Assembly: GCF_031178195.1 (NCBI RefSeq)
Contig: NZ_JAPSJL010000007.1
Location: 62,001 to 126,000 of the forward strand
Reading direction: 5' to 3'
DNA length: 64,000 bases
From: Zhihengliuella sp.
GTDB lineage: Bacteria > Actinomycetota > Actinomycetes > Actinomycetales > Micrococcaceae
Each line of letters starts with the position of its first letter. Within the stretch, counting starts at the first letter, position 1. The notes under the pieces are model-generated. The model made no database searches. It was not told the DNA's origin and saw only the letters and a list, made by a program, of their open reading frames with translations. This document shows, piece after piece, positions 24,735 through 34,700 of the stretch. A program made the position numbers and the translations under genes.

Positions 24735-26831
24735 CTACTTCCGGGGGCCGCGACCCTTGCCGTTGCCGTTGTTCCCGGTGGTGCGGAACACCTGGATGAC
24801 GGAGGGGCGTGGACCGAAGAACTCGCCCCCGCCGGCCGTCTCCCGGGAGTCCACGTAGTCCGGGAAGAACGACGTCGGCTCGTCCCAGGTGCCGTCGTCG
24901 CCCGGGTGCTGAATGGACACGAACACTGTGTTCTCGCGGTCGTGGATGACGGGGCCGCAGGTCTCGGCACCGTTCGGGACCGCGAGGAACTGCTGCACGC
25001 GACCCCGCTCGTCGCCGGTGAGCGTGACCTTGTGCAGGGCGTCGGCGTAGCCGATGGTGCCCGGCTGCCCGTCGGTGGAGATCCACAGGTTGCCGGCCGA
25101 GTCGAAGGCGACGTTGTCCGGGCAGGAGATCGGCGAGACCTTCTCCGCCGGGTAGCCGGAGAAGTAGGTCGTGGTGTCGACGGAGGGATCGCCGGCGACC
25201 AGGAGGATGTTCCAGCCGAAGGTGAGCGAGGCGGCGTCGTTGTTGCGCTCGGTGAGCTCGAGGACGTGGCCGTCGCGGTTGCGCGAGCGCGGGTTCGCCT
25301 CGTCGGCGAGCGCCTTGCCGTCCGTGCCGCGGCGGGTGTTGTTGGTCAGTGCCGCGTACACCTTGCCGGTGGCCGGGTTCACGTCGATGTCCTCCGGGCG
25401 GTCCATCTTGGTGGCACCGACCTTGTCGCCGGCCAGGCGCGTGTAGACGAGGACCTCCTCGACGCTCATGCCGGGCACGCGGGAGGTGCCGCGGACCAGG
25501 AGCGGCAGCCACTCGCCTGAGCCGTCGAAGGCGCCGTCGGACGGGAGCTTGCCGGAGCCGTCGATCTCGGCGGCGCTGGTCGCGTTGAACTTGGCGACAT
25601 AGAGGTCGCCCTCGGACAGCAGGGTCTTGTTGTGCTCGCGGTCGCCCTCGCGGTACTTGTTCTTGGAGACGAACTTGTAGATGTAGTCGAACCGCTCGTC
25701 GTCGCCCAGGTAGGCGACGGCGCGGCCGTCGGCGGCGATCGTGACGTTGGCGCCCTCGTGCTTGAAGCGGCCCAGGGCGGTGTGCTTGACGGGAGTCGAC
25801 TCCGGGTCGTGGGGGTCGATCTCGACGATGTAGCCGAAGCGGTTGGCCTCGTTCTCGTAGCCGTCGTTCTTGGCGTCGAAGCGCGCCTCGGTCAGCTCCC
25901 AGCCACGGCTGCTCGGGTCGGTGCCGATCCCGTAGCGCGCCTCCTCGGGGGTCCCGCGCCCGACGTAGTACTGGTTGAAGTTCTCCTCGCCGGTGAGCAC
26001 GGTGCCCCACGGGGTCGTCCCGCCGGAGCAGTTGTTGTTCATGCCCCACACGACCGTGCCGGTCGGGTCGTCCTTGGTCTTGAGCAGGTCCGATCCGGCG
26101 GCCGGGCCGTCGAGGACGAACTCGGTGTGCATGTGGATGCGGCGGTTGCGCTTGCCGTCGATCACCGGCTTCCAGACGCCGCCGGCCTTGTCGCGACGGA
26201 CCTCCACCACGGAGAAGCCGTGTGCGGCCATCGCCGTCAGGCGCGCCTCGTCCGGGTTCGCCTCGAGCCAGGCCGGGTCGAACATCACATTCTCGTTGGT
26301 GTACTCGTGGTTGGCGACGAGGACGCCGGTGGTGCCGTTGCCGCGGTCGGCGATGATGTTCAGGTAGTCGCAGTTGTAGCCGAAGCGCTGCTTCTGGTCC
26401 TCGGCGGACTGGTTCGAGGGATCGAACTCTCCCGCGGAGGAGAACAGGGGGTCGCCCCAGCGGATGACCGGCGACCAGTCGTAGCCCTCGGGGACCGTGA
26501 CGGCGTCGACGGTCCGCTCGACCGGCGCGATGGCCTGGAACGGCAGCTTGCCGCCGCCCTTGCCGAATCCGCCGGCGTCCGCCGCGGCCGACGGCGCGGA
26601 CGCGACCTGTTGGCCGACGACGACGGCGGCGGCGGCCACGCCGCCGAGGCCCAGCGCCGCGCGCCGGGACAGCGCCTGGTCGGCGATGTCGCGGAAGTAC
26701 GCGTTGCTGCTGGTGTTGCAGACGTCCTTGGCGCACGCGTCGCCGCACTTGAAGTGGCAGGTGGCGGCGGAGCGGTTGCCCCGGGTGTGACCGGCCATCG
26801 GGAGGAGCTGGAGCAGGTTGCGAGGAGTCAT
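24735..26831 (-). CDS. phoX: PhoX-family (DUF839) Tat-exported phosphatase
   Basis: A 698-residue protein. Residues 1-50 carry four cysteines (C25, C29, C33, C38 in CHFKCGDACAKDVC). A twin-arginine signal S-R56-R57-A-A-L-G-L-G-G with a hydrophobic alanine/valine stretch follows. The large PF05787 domain fills the rest, with blocks such as GVLVANHEYTNE, WGMNNNCSGGTTPWGT and VAYLGDDERFDYIYKF. PhoX enzymes are calcium-dependent phosphomonoesterases working outside the membrane under phosphate shortage. The start at 26831 was preferred over 26870 by family fit. It lies between menC and menD on the same strand. Confidence 0.88.
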   Translation of the reverse strand: MTPRNLLQLLPMAGHTRGNRSAATCHFKCGDACAKDVCNTSSNAYFRDIADQALSRRAALGLGGVAAAAVVVGQQVASAPSAAADAGGFGKGGGKLPFQAIAPVERTVDAVTVPEGYDWSPVIRWGDPLFSSAGEFDPSNQSAEDQKQRFGYNCDYLNIIADRGNGTTGVLVANHEYTNENVMFDPAWLEANPDEARLTAMAAHGFSVVEVRRDKAGGVWKPVIDGKRNRRIHMHTEFVLDGPAAGSDLLKTKDDPTGTVVWGMNNNCSGGTTPWGTVLTGEENFNQYYVGRGTPEEARYGIGTDPSSRGWELTEARFDAKNDGYENEANRFGYIVEIDPHDPESTPVKHTALGRFKHEGANVTIAADGRAVAYLGDDERFDYIYKFVSKNKYREGDREHNKTLLSEGDLYVAKFNATSAAEIDGSGKLPSDGAFDGSGEWLPLLVRGTSRVPGMSVEEVLVYTRLAGDKVGATKMDRPEDIDVNPATGKVYAALTNNTRRGTDGKALADEANPRSRNRDGHVLELTERNNDAASLTFGWNILLVAGDPSVDTTTYFSGYPAEKVSPISCPDNVAFDSAGNLWISTDGQPGTIGYADALHKVTLTGDERGRVQQFLAVPNGAETCGPVIHDRENTVFVSIQHPGDDGTWDEPTSFFPDYVDSRETAGGGEFFGPRPSVIQVFRTTGNNGNGKGRGPRK

Positions 26832-26888
26832 CGTCCGTCTTTCGCTTGGTGTGGACTTTCCGGCCCTCACGTTCTCAGCTTCAAGCGA

Positions 26889-28031
26889 CTACTTCGGAGC
26901 GTCCGCCTGAACGGCGGGCGACGGGGAGTTCACCAGCTGTTCATAGCAGCGGCGTACGCGCCCGACCCACCAGGCGCGGCGCTCGGCGGCGGCCCGGTGC
27001 CGCTCGAGCAGCTCCGGATCGGCGGCGACCCGGCGCAGGTCCAGAGCGCCGTTGCGCGGCATGTAGCGGTCCTCGGCCACGTCCTCGCCGAAGAGGGCGA
27101 CCGTGCCGAGCCCGCACGCGTACGGGAGCTCGGGCAGCGCGGCGGCCAGCGCGGCCCCCGCCCGAGTCCCCACGGACGTGTCCAGTGCGGAGCTGACGAC
27201 GGCGGGCAGGCCGGAGGCGGCGACGATCGCCAGCGCGGCTCGCACTCCCCCGAGCGGCTGGGCCTTGATGACGATCACATCGGCCGCGCCGAGTCGGGCG
27301 ACCGCGAGCGGGTCCGTCTCCTTGCGGACCGCCTCGTCGGCGGCGATCGGCACGGGCAGTCCGCGGCGGACGAGCTCGGCGCGCAGCTCCGCCAGCGGCT
27401 CGACGCCGGGGACGGGCTGCTCGGCGTACTGGAGCCCGAACCCGGCGAGCGCCTCGAGGGCCGACAGCGCCTCGCGGTGGCCCCAGCCGCCGTTGGCGTC
27501 CACGCGCAGGGCCGCCGACGGGGCCAGCCGGCGGACCTCGGCGAGGCGCGCGACGTCGTCGTGCAGGGTCTGCCCGCGCTCGGCGACCTTGACCTTGACG
27601 GTGTGGGGACCGGCGCTGCCGTACCGGGCCAGGACGGAGGCGACGGCGTCCGGAGCGACCGCCGGGACGGTCGCGTTCACGGGGATCTCCGCCCGGCGCG
27701 GGGCCGGGAATCCGTGCCAGCCGGCCTCGAGCGCGCAGCGCAGCCAGGCCGCCGCCTCGGCGTCGTCGTACTCCAGGAACGGGGAGAACTCCGCGTGCTC
27801 GCGCGGGCCGGTGAGGATCACGGCCTCGCGCTCGGTGACGCCGCGGAAGCGGACGGTCAGCGGCAGCCGCACCACGTGCAGGGCCGCGAGGACCTCGTCC
27901 AGCGGGGGCAGCTCCAGCGGGGGCAGCTCCAGCGGAGGCAGATCCAGCGGCAGCGGACCTGCCCCCGCCGGCGGCCCACCGGTCGTCGGTGGCGTCGGGG
28001 TCGACGGGGGTGACGGATTCGGCACGGGCAT
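26889..28031 (-). CDS. menC: o-Succinylbenzoate synthase
   Basis: A 380-residue enolase-superfamily enzyme. Catalytic blocks appear in order: TVKVKVAERGQ (lysine pair), LRVDANGGW (metal Asp), QYAEQPV (metal Glu), PIAADEAV (metal Asp) and VIVIKAQPLGG (catalytic Lys). It dehydrates SHCHC to o-succinylbenzoate. The first 60 residues are proline-rich and include three tandem copies of a Leu-Pro-Pro-Leu-type pentapeptide from a DNA repeat, unlike the compact N-terminus of most homologues. The true start may lie further in, near the LHVVRLPLTVRFRG segment. Confidence 0.9.
   Translation of the reverse strand: MPVPNPSPPSTPTPPTTGGPPAGAGPLPLDLPPLELPPLELPPLDEVLAALHVVRLPLTVRFRGVTEREAVILTGPREHAEFSPFLEYDDAEAAAWLRCALEAGWHGFPAPRRAEIPVNATVPAVAPDAVASVLARYGSAGPHTVKVKVAERGQTLHDDVARLAEVRRLAPSAALRVDANGGWGHREALSALEALAGFGLQYAEQPVPGVEPLAELRAELVRRGLPVPIAADEAVRKETDPLAVARLGAADVIVIKAQPLGGVRAALAIVAASGLPAVVSSALDTSVGTRAGAALAAALPELPYACGLGTVALFGEDVAEDRYMPRNGALDLRRVAADPELLERHRAAAERRAWWVGRVRRCYEQLVNSPSPAVQADAPK
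27901..27945. repeat. 15-bp tandem repeat in the 5' end of menC
   Basis: The unit agcgggggcagctcc occurs twice exactly (27901-27915, 27916-27930) and once degenerate (27931-27945). On the coding strand it gives repeated L-P-P-L-E/D. Similar in length to the menD repeat but unrelated in sequence. Confidence 0.85.
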
Positions 28032-28071
28032 ATACGTCACTTTAGACCGACGCCGTGGCAAGCTGGGGGCG

Positions 28072-28989
28072 ATGACTCACACGAGTGACGGCACCCGCCG
28101 GGGCGGGCGCGATGGACAGCGGGTGCTCTGGCCGGTCGGCTGGATCGTCGCCCTGCTGGTGGTCGCCGCCGCCTTCGCGGGGATCTACTGGCTGTTCGTG
28201 CTGACGCCGACGGGCCAGCAGGTGGACGACGACGCGCTCCGCGGGGCGAACGTCTTCCTCGCCGCGCGCGACGAGGCCCGGCTCCCGGCCCTGGCGCTGC
28301 TGGGCGAACTCCCCCGGGTCTCCGCCGTCCTCGGGGCGATCGCGCTGGTGACCGCCGCGATCGTGCACCGGTCGGTGACGGCCCCGCTGATCACGCTGCT
28401 GGGCACGGGCGGCGCCCTCCTGACCACGCAGCTGCTCAAGCACGAGCTGCTGGCCCGGCCGGACATGGGCATCTCCGAGGCCACCGTCAACTCGTTCCCG
28501 TCGGGTCACACCACGCTCGCTGCGGCCTCGATGTTCGCCGTGTACGCCGTGGTGACCCCGCGGTGGCGGCCGCTCGTGGCCCTCCTCGGGGGCTTGTTCG
28601 CCGCGGTCGCCGGGATGGCGACGCTCGTGCTCGGCTGGCACCGTCCCGCCGACATCGTCGGCGCGTACCTCGTCACGGGGGTCTGGGCCCTGCTCACCGG
28701 CTGGTGCCTCTCCGTCGCGGCGCCGCGCTGGAACCGCTGGCACCCGCGCCCGTTCTGGGCCGCGTCCCGGATCTGGTCGGTGCTGCTGTGGGTGCCGGGC
28801 CTGCTGGCCGTCGGCTCCTCCGCGGGCCTGCTCGTGTTCCTCCCGAGCACCGACGGCGGCGACGACCCGCAGCAGCTGCTGGGGTTCCTGCTCGGCGGCG
28901 TCCTGGCCATCGGCAGCGCCGCGCTGCTCTCCTTCGGCCTGACGAATGCCGTCTACATGCTGCAGAGCCGGATCCGGCCCCGGCACTGA
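28072..28989 (+). CDS. PAP2-family membrane phosphatase
   Basis: A 305-residue membrane protein with about seven hydrophobic segments. The phosphatase triad is readable: KHELLARPD (motif 1), NSFPSGHTTLAAAS (motif 2) and LVLGWHRPADIVGAYL (motif 3 with catalytic His and Asp). Such enzymes dephosphorylate lipid phosphates or undecaprenyl diphosphate at the outer membrane face. The start ATG at 28072 is 40 bp from the divergent menC start. About 100 C-terminal residues beyond the catalytic core add two further membrane helices of unknown role. Confidence 0.88.
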   Translation: MTHTSDGTRRGGRDGQRVLWPVGWIVALLVVAAAFAGIYWLFVLTPTGQQVDDDALRGANVFLAARDEARLPALALLGELPRVSAVLGAIALVTAAIVHRSVTAPLITLLGTGGALLTTQLLKHELLARPDMGISEATVNSFPSGHTTLAAASMFAVYAVVTPRWRPLVALLGGLFAAVAGMATLVLGWHRPADIVGAYLVTGVWALLTGWCLSVAAPRWNRWHPRPFWAASRIWSVLLWVPGLLAVGSSAGLLVFLPSTDGGDDPQQLLGFLLGGVLAIGSAALLSFGLTNAVYMLQSRIRPRH

Positions 28990-29025
28990 CCGCTCGGCGG
29001 CTTCCGCGTCAGCGGGCGGCCGAAC

Positions 29026-30297
29026 TCAGCGCGTCCGTCCGGGCCGGGCCCGCTGGTACAGGGGCAGGTACCAGGCGAACACCCCGGTCCCCACGAGTCC
29101 AGCGCCGGCGAGCACCCACATCCCCGCCGCGAGCGAGACCGCGGAGGCCACCGCGGAGAGCACGATCGGCCCGGCCATCATCCCGGTGTCGGCGAACAGT
29201 CTCCACAGCCCCAGGAACTGCGGCCGGGCGTCCGGCGGCGCGTACTCGGCGCCGAGCGTCATGACGATCCCCGTGCCCATCCCGTTGGACAGCCCCATGA
29301 GCGCGCCGACCGCCGTCAGCGTCGCGACGTCGTGCGCGAACGGGAGCAGAGCCAGCGAGACGCTGAGGAAGAACACGCACGGCACCCCGGCCCAGACATG
29401 CCCTTTGCGGTCCGCAAGCCGCCCGGCCGGGTAGAAGACCAGCACGTCGAGCGCACCCGAGATGCCGTAGACGACCGCCGCGGTGGAGGCGTCCAGACCC
29501 AGCTGGTCCGCCCACAGGGGGATGACGACCTGGCGCGAGGCCCGAATCGCGGAGAGGATGACGACGCCGGTGCCGACGGTGGCGAAGACCCGCCAGTACC
29601 GGGCCCCGATGGCGCGCATGGTCGTGCGGCCGGTCCCGGACGCGTCGGCCGTCAGGGGGTCCGCCGCCTGGCCGTCCGGCGGCGTGGACCGCATCGGTGG
29701 TCCGGCCCCTGCCGGCCCCGGCGCGATGGGCACCGGGAGCTCGGGGACGAGGAACCCGACGCCCGCCGCCGCGAGCATGGCCGCGAGCCCGAACCAGTAG
29801 GCGCCTTCCAGGCCGACGAAGGACATCACGGCCGCGCCCAGGAACGGGCCGGCGAACGCCCCGATGCGGATGGTGCCGCCGAGCGTGGACATGGCCCGGG
29901 CCCGGAAGTACGCGGGGACGGCCTCCGCCAGGTAGCTCTGGCGGGCGAGGTTGAAGACGGCGCCGGCCATGCCGACGAGCAGGATCGCGGCGGAGAGCAC
30001 GACGACGTCGTCGGCCAGGAGCGCGAGCACCATCCCGAGCGCCGCCACTCCGGCCGCGGCGATCATGGAGTTGCGCTCGCCGAACCGCGCCGTCAGCAGC
30101 GCCGCCGGCACGTTCGTGATGAGCGATCCGACGCCGATCAGCGTCACCACGAGCGCCGCCGTCGCGACCGACGCGCCCAGCGCGCGGGCACTGAGCGCGA
30201 TCACCGGAGTGATGGCGCCGAGGCCGACCGCGTAGAGGAGCGACGGCCCGTAGACCCTCAGTCCCAGATCGCGCAGCCGGAAGTTCTCCGCACCCAA
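29026..30297 (-). CDS. MFS transporter
   Basis: A 423-residue major facilitator with about 12 transmembrane helices. The first half ends in LVPELPVPIAPGP, followed by a proline-rich central loop of about 50 residues. The second half carries YPAGRLADRKGHVWAGVP, the typical conserved MFS loop. A TTG start at 30297 is assumed, since no better placed ATG or GTG precedes FRLRDLGLRVYGPSLLYAVG. It lies 12 nt after the stop of the MBL hydrolase gene, so the two form an operon. The substrate is unknown and a drug or metabolite exporter is likely. Confidence 0.82.
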   Translation of the reverse strand: MGAENFRLRDLGLRVYGPSLLYAVGLGAITPVIALSARALGASVATAALVVTLIGVGSLITNVPAALLTARFGERNSMIAAAGVAALGMVLALLADDVVVLSAAILLVGMAGAVFNLARQSYLAEAVPAYFRARAMSTLGGTIRIGAFAGPFLGAAVMSFVGLEGAYWFGLAAMLAAAGVGFLVPELPVPIAPGPAGAGPPMRSTPPDGQAADPLTADASGTGRTTMRAIGARYWRVFATVGTGVVILSAIRASRQVVIPLWADQLGLDASTAAVVYGISGALDVLVFYPAGRLADRKGHVWAGVPCVFFLSVSLALLPFAHDVATLTAVGALMGLSNGMGTGIVMTLGAEYAPPDARPQFLGLWRLFADTGMMAGPIVLSAVASAVSLAAGMWVLAGAGLVGTGVFAWYLPLYQRARPGRTR

Positions 30298-30309
30298 CGC
30301 CCCGTCCGC

Positions 30310-31242
30310 CTAGTGGGGCGGGACGACGTTGCCCGGCTCCGTCTCCTTGAGCCGGATGATCAGGTGGCGGGACTGGACGGGACCGTAGGGCAGGACCGGG
30401 ACGGCCTTCGTGTAGTCCACCGACGCCTCATGGATCGCCGTGGTGCAGGTGCGGATCGCCTGACGCAGGTTCTTCAGCTGGGACCGGACGAAGTCCGGAT
30501 CCACCAGACGCCCGTGACCGGGGACGATCTCGGAGTAGAGCTCGTCGATCGCGATGATCTTCCCAAGCGTCTTGCGCCACTCGTAGGGGTAGGAGTCCTC
30601 GAAGCTCGGGTGGCCGCCCTCCTCGACGAGGTCGCCCGCGAACAGGACACTGTCCGAGCCGACGAGCAGGTCGCCGTCCGTGTGGCCCTGGCCCAGATGG
30701 AAGAGCGTCACGGTGTGCCCGCCGAGATCGATGTCGACCGGCTCGTCGCGGACGAGGTGCGTGGGCAGGTGCAGCCCCGTGTGCTCGCCGTCGGCGGCGG
30801 CCATCGCGGGATCCGCCGTGCGCACCAGCGCCCGCTGGGACTCGCCCGCGGCCTCCATGGCCGCGGCGGCCCCGGCATGGGCCCAGAACTCCTCGACGCC
30901 CTGGGCGGCGAAGTAGGCGTTGCCGAAGAAGTGGTCCGCGTGCGCATGGGTGTTGACCACCACGAGCGGCAGGTCCGTGACCTCGCGGACGGCGGCGTGG
31001 ATCCGCGCTGCGTCGGCCGGTCCGGAGCCGGTGTCCACCAGAAGGGCGCGCTCGTCGCCGATGACCAGGCCGACGTTGACGTCGAACGAGGGCAGCGTCA
31101 TGGCATGGGTGCGGCCGCCCACGCGCAGCCAGCCGGCGTCCACCGTCGGCAGCACCGCCTCGGTCGAATCCTGCGGCTCGGCCGGACCCGGCCCGAAAGC
31201 CGACCGGTCGTGAAGGCCCTCGCCCGTGCTGCGCTCGCTCAT
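30310..31242 (-). CDS. Metallo-beta-lactamase-fold hydrolase
   Basis: A 310-residue protein. The zinc motif THAHADHFFGN is near residue 120, followed by LGQGHTDGDLLV, VLFAGDLVEEGG and the C-terminal metal histidine in EIVPGHGRLV. All ligands for a dinuclear site are present. Members include lactonases, beta-lactamases and glyoxalase II-like thioesterases; nothing here fixes the substrate. The start at 31242 has GGAAGGGG upstream, whereas an ATG at 31308 lies ahead of that site. It is first in an operon with an MFS exporter, so a detoxify-and-export role is conceivable. Confidence 0.85.
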   Translation of the reverse strand: MSERSTGEGLHDRSAFGPGPAEPQDSTEAVLPTVDAGWLRVGGRTHAMTLPSFDVNVGLVIGDERALLVDTGSGPADAARIHAAVREVTDLPLVVVNTHAHADHFFGNAYFAAQGVEEFWAHAGAAAAMEAAGESQRALVRTADPAMAAADGEHTGLHLPTHLVRDEPVDIDLGGHTVTLFHLGQGHTDGDLLVGSDSVLFAGDLVEEGGHPSFEDSYPYEWRKTLGKIIAIDELYSEIVPGHGRLVDPDFVRSQLKNLRQAIRTCTTAIHEASVDYTKAVPVLPYGPVQSRHLIIRLKETEPGNVVPPH

Positions 31243-31428
31243 AGTGCCCCTTCCGGCCCCCGTCCGACGACGGATCGGCCACATGCTCCCGGTTGCTGTG
31301 CGGTGCATCTCAGCCTAGCGCGCGCCCCTCGAGGTTGGCGCAACGCGACGCTCCTTGACGCACCAAACCCACAGTCCTCCCACCTATGCTGAGACGGACA
31401 GCCAGCACCCCGACCCACAGGAGCCACC

Positions 31429-31767
31429 ATGTCCCGTCTCGTCTCCACCGGCCTCGCCAAGGCCGGCCTCCTGCTCGGCTACAAGGTTGCACGCGACACC
31501 GGCAATCGCCAGGCCGGCGGGACCGTCCTCGCGGCCTGCGGCGCGGCCGCCTTCACCGTCTGGAAGAACGACGCCGGCACGGCCCGCGCCACGCTGCTCA
31601 CCGCCCTGTACGTGGCGTCGTTCGGCCTGTCCCACCCGTTGGCCAAGCGCATCGGTGCGTGGCCCGCGGTCTTCACCGCCACCGGCGCCACCGCCCTGGG
31701 CTCGCTCGTCCTGGGCGGGCCTCGCCGGAAGGACCGGGCGGGGGCCGCGAAGAAGCGCGGCGAGTAG
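31429..31767 (+). CDS. Small conserved membrane protein of unknown function
   Basis: A 112-residue protein with three or four hydrophobic segments (about 20-40, 48-66, 72-96) and a basic C-terminus, GGPRRKDRAGAAKKRGE. A clear AGGAGCCACC ribosome binding site precedes the ATG. I recognise no family. It lies 10 nt upstream of the nuclease-helicase gene and may be co-transcribed with it. Confidence 0.75.
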   Translation: MSRLVSTGLAKAGLLLGYKVARDTGNRQAGGTVLAACGAAAFTVWKNDAGTARATLLTALYVASFGLSHPLAKRIGAWPAVFTATGATALGSLVLGGPRRKDRAGAAKKRGE

Positions 31768-31777
31768 AGCCGCCCCG

Positions 31778-34700
31778 ATGTACCTGCTGCAGCCGGGCGG
31801 CGACCTCGTCTACTCGGCGAGCGACCTGGTCCTCGCGAGCCAGTGCGAGTACCAGGCCCTGGTCAAGCTCGACGACCGGCTCGGTCGGCGCCCGGCCCCG
31901 GTGAACGCGCCGGACGAGATGCTCGAGCGCGCGGCCCGCCTCGGCGACGCCCACGAGCGGCGCGTCCTGGACGGGCTCATCGCCCGCTTCGGCCGCTGGG
32001 ACCCCGCCACGGGCGGTGGCGTCCTGGAGCTGCCCGCCGCCGGTGAGACGTCCCCGGACGTCCTCGAGCAGCGGCGGCGGGCGACCGAGGACGCGCTGGG
32101 GTCGGGGGCCGACGTCGTCTTCCAGGCCACCTTCTGGAACGACGGTTTCGTCGGTTTCGCGGACTTCCTGGTCCGCGAGCCGGACGGCCGCTACGCCGTC
32201 TGGGACACCAAGCTCGCCCGGCACGCCAAGCCGACGGCCCTGCTGCAGATCGCCGCCTACGCCGAGCAGCTCGAACTGCTCGGGCTGCAGCCGTCCGACG
32301 ACGCCGTGCTCGTGCTGGGCACGGACCGGCAGTCCCGGCACCCGGTGCAGGAGCTCATCCCCGTCCTCCGGGACCGGCGCCGGCGCTTCCTCGACCTCGT
32401 CGGAGCGCACCGCGCCCAGCCCGATCCCGTCTCCTGGGAACAACCGGGCCTGCTCGTGTGCGGGCGCTGCGACTACTGCGCAGCCGCGGCGCGGGAAGGC
32501 GACGACCTGCTGCTCGTCGCGCGGATGACCCTCTCCACCCGGGCCCGCCTGCGCGCCATCGGCGTGCGGACGGTGCGCGAGCTCGCCGGCCTGACGGACG
32601 GCGCCGCCCGCGCGGCCGGGCTGCGCGTCTCCACCGGGGCCCTGTCCCGGCTCCGGGACCAGGCCCGCATGCAGTGCGGGCTCGAGCCCGGCGACGGCGG
32701 GGCACCCGGCGACGAGTCCCTCCGCTTCCGGGTCCTGGAGCACCACCGGCTCGAGGCGCTCCCCGCGCCGTGCGCCGGGGACGTCTTCTTCGACTTCGAG
32801 GGCGATCCGCTCTGGCAGGACCCGGCCGACGGGTCCTGGGGCCTCGAGTACCTCTTCGGCGTGGTGGAGCACGACGCCGGATCCCCCGTCTTCCGCCCCT
32901 TCTGGGCGCACACCCGTGCGGAGGAGCGCGCCGCCTTCCTCGCGTTCGTGGACTACATCGAGGAGCGCCGCCGGAGGTGGCCGGAGCTGCGCATCTACCA
33001 CTACGCCCCCTACGAGAAGACGGCGCTGCGCCACCTGTCCACCCGCCACGGCGTGGCCGAGGAGGTCGTCGACGAGTGGCTGCGCACGGAGCTGTTCGTC
33101 GACCTCTTCGAGACGGTCCGCGAGTCGCTGCGGATCAGCGCCAGCTCCTACTCGATCAAGAAGCTCGAGCCCTTCTACATGGGTGACGAGCACCGCTCCG
33201 GGGACGTGACCGACGCCGGGGCGTCCGTGGTCGCCTACGCGGCCTACTGCGCGTCCCGGGATGCTGGTGACGAAGCCGAGGCGGCCGCCGTCCTCGCGAG
33301 CATCGGCGACTACAACCGGTACGACTGCCTCTCCACGCTGCGGCTGCGCGACTGGCTCCTCGACCTCGGACGCCGGCACCCGGCGCGGACGCTCGCTCTC
33401 GCGGATCCCTCCGGCCCCGGGGACACCGCCGGGGCCGGCCCCTCCGCCCGGGCGGCGGATCCGCCGGCGGCGCCGGCGGACGAGGAGCCGAGCCCCGAGG
33501 AGGCCCGTCTCGCGGAGTACCTCGCAGGCCTCCCCGACGCGGCCGCCCAGACGCCGCAGCAGCGGGCCGTCGCCCTCACGGCCGCAGCCACGGCCTATCA
33601 CCGCCGGGAGCGCAAGCAGTTCTGGTGGGCCCACTTCGACCGGCTCGAGGGCAGCCTCGACGACTGGCGGGACACCCGCGACGTGATCGTCGTCGAGCAC
33701 GGCGAGGTGGAGACGGACTGGGAGAAGCCGCCGCGCAAGCGGACCTTCCAGCGCCGCCTGCGCCTGACCGGTCGCCCCGGCGAGGGCACGGTGCTCGGAG
33801 CCGGATCCAACTGGTTCGCCCTGTACGACGCACCGGTCCCCGAGCAGCTCCGGCCGGAGCCGTCGCCCGCCCCCGCCGCGCACCAAGCCGGCAGGCGGGC
33901 GGAGATGCGGCGAGCCGGGCACTTCGGCCTCACCGTCGACGCCATGCAGCCGGACGCGGACGGCCGGATCGCGCTCGTCGGCACCGAGCGCGCCCGCACC
34001 GGCGCCGAGGGCTACACGGATCTCCCGCTGGCCCTGACCCCGGGCCGGCCGATCGACACCACCTCGATCGAGCAGGCCCTCGCGGAGGTCGCCCACGACG
34101 TCGGCGCCGCGCTCCCCTCCCTGCCCGCCACCGCCGGGATGGATCTCCTGACCCGCGCCGAGCCGCGGCTGCGGGACGGCCTCGCGCTCCCTCCGGTGCA
34201 GCCGACCGCCACCGGCCACGACTACACCGCCGCGGTGACGGAGGCGGTGCGCCGCCTCGACGGCTCCTATCTGGCCGTCCAGGGTCCGCCGGGGACCGGG
34301 AAGACCTACGTGGGAGCGCGCGTCATCGAACGACTGGTCGAGGAGGGTTGGAAGGTCGGCGTCGTGGCCCAGAGCCATGTCACCGTCGACGGACTGCTGG
34401 CCCGGGCCGTGGAGGCCGGCGTCCCGGCCGACCGCGTCGCCAAGAGGCCCAAGCCCGGCGCGGCAGCGGACGCCCCTCCGTGGACCCGCATCACCGACGA
34501 CGCCCTCGAGGACCTGCTGGCCGAGCCGGGCGGCTGCCTCATCGGCGGAACCGCCTGGACCATGACGGGACGCCGGGTGCCCCGGAGGGCCCTGGACCTG
34601 TTAGTCGTCGACGAGGCCGGGCAGTTCTCCCTGGCGAACACGCTCGCCGTGGGCGAGGCGGCCCGGAACCTGTTGCTTCTGGGCGACCCGCAGCAACTCC

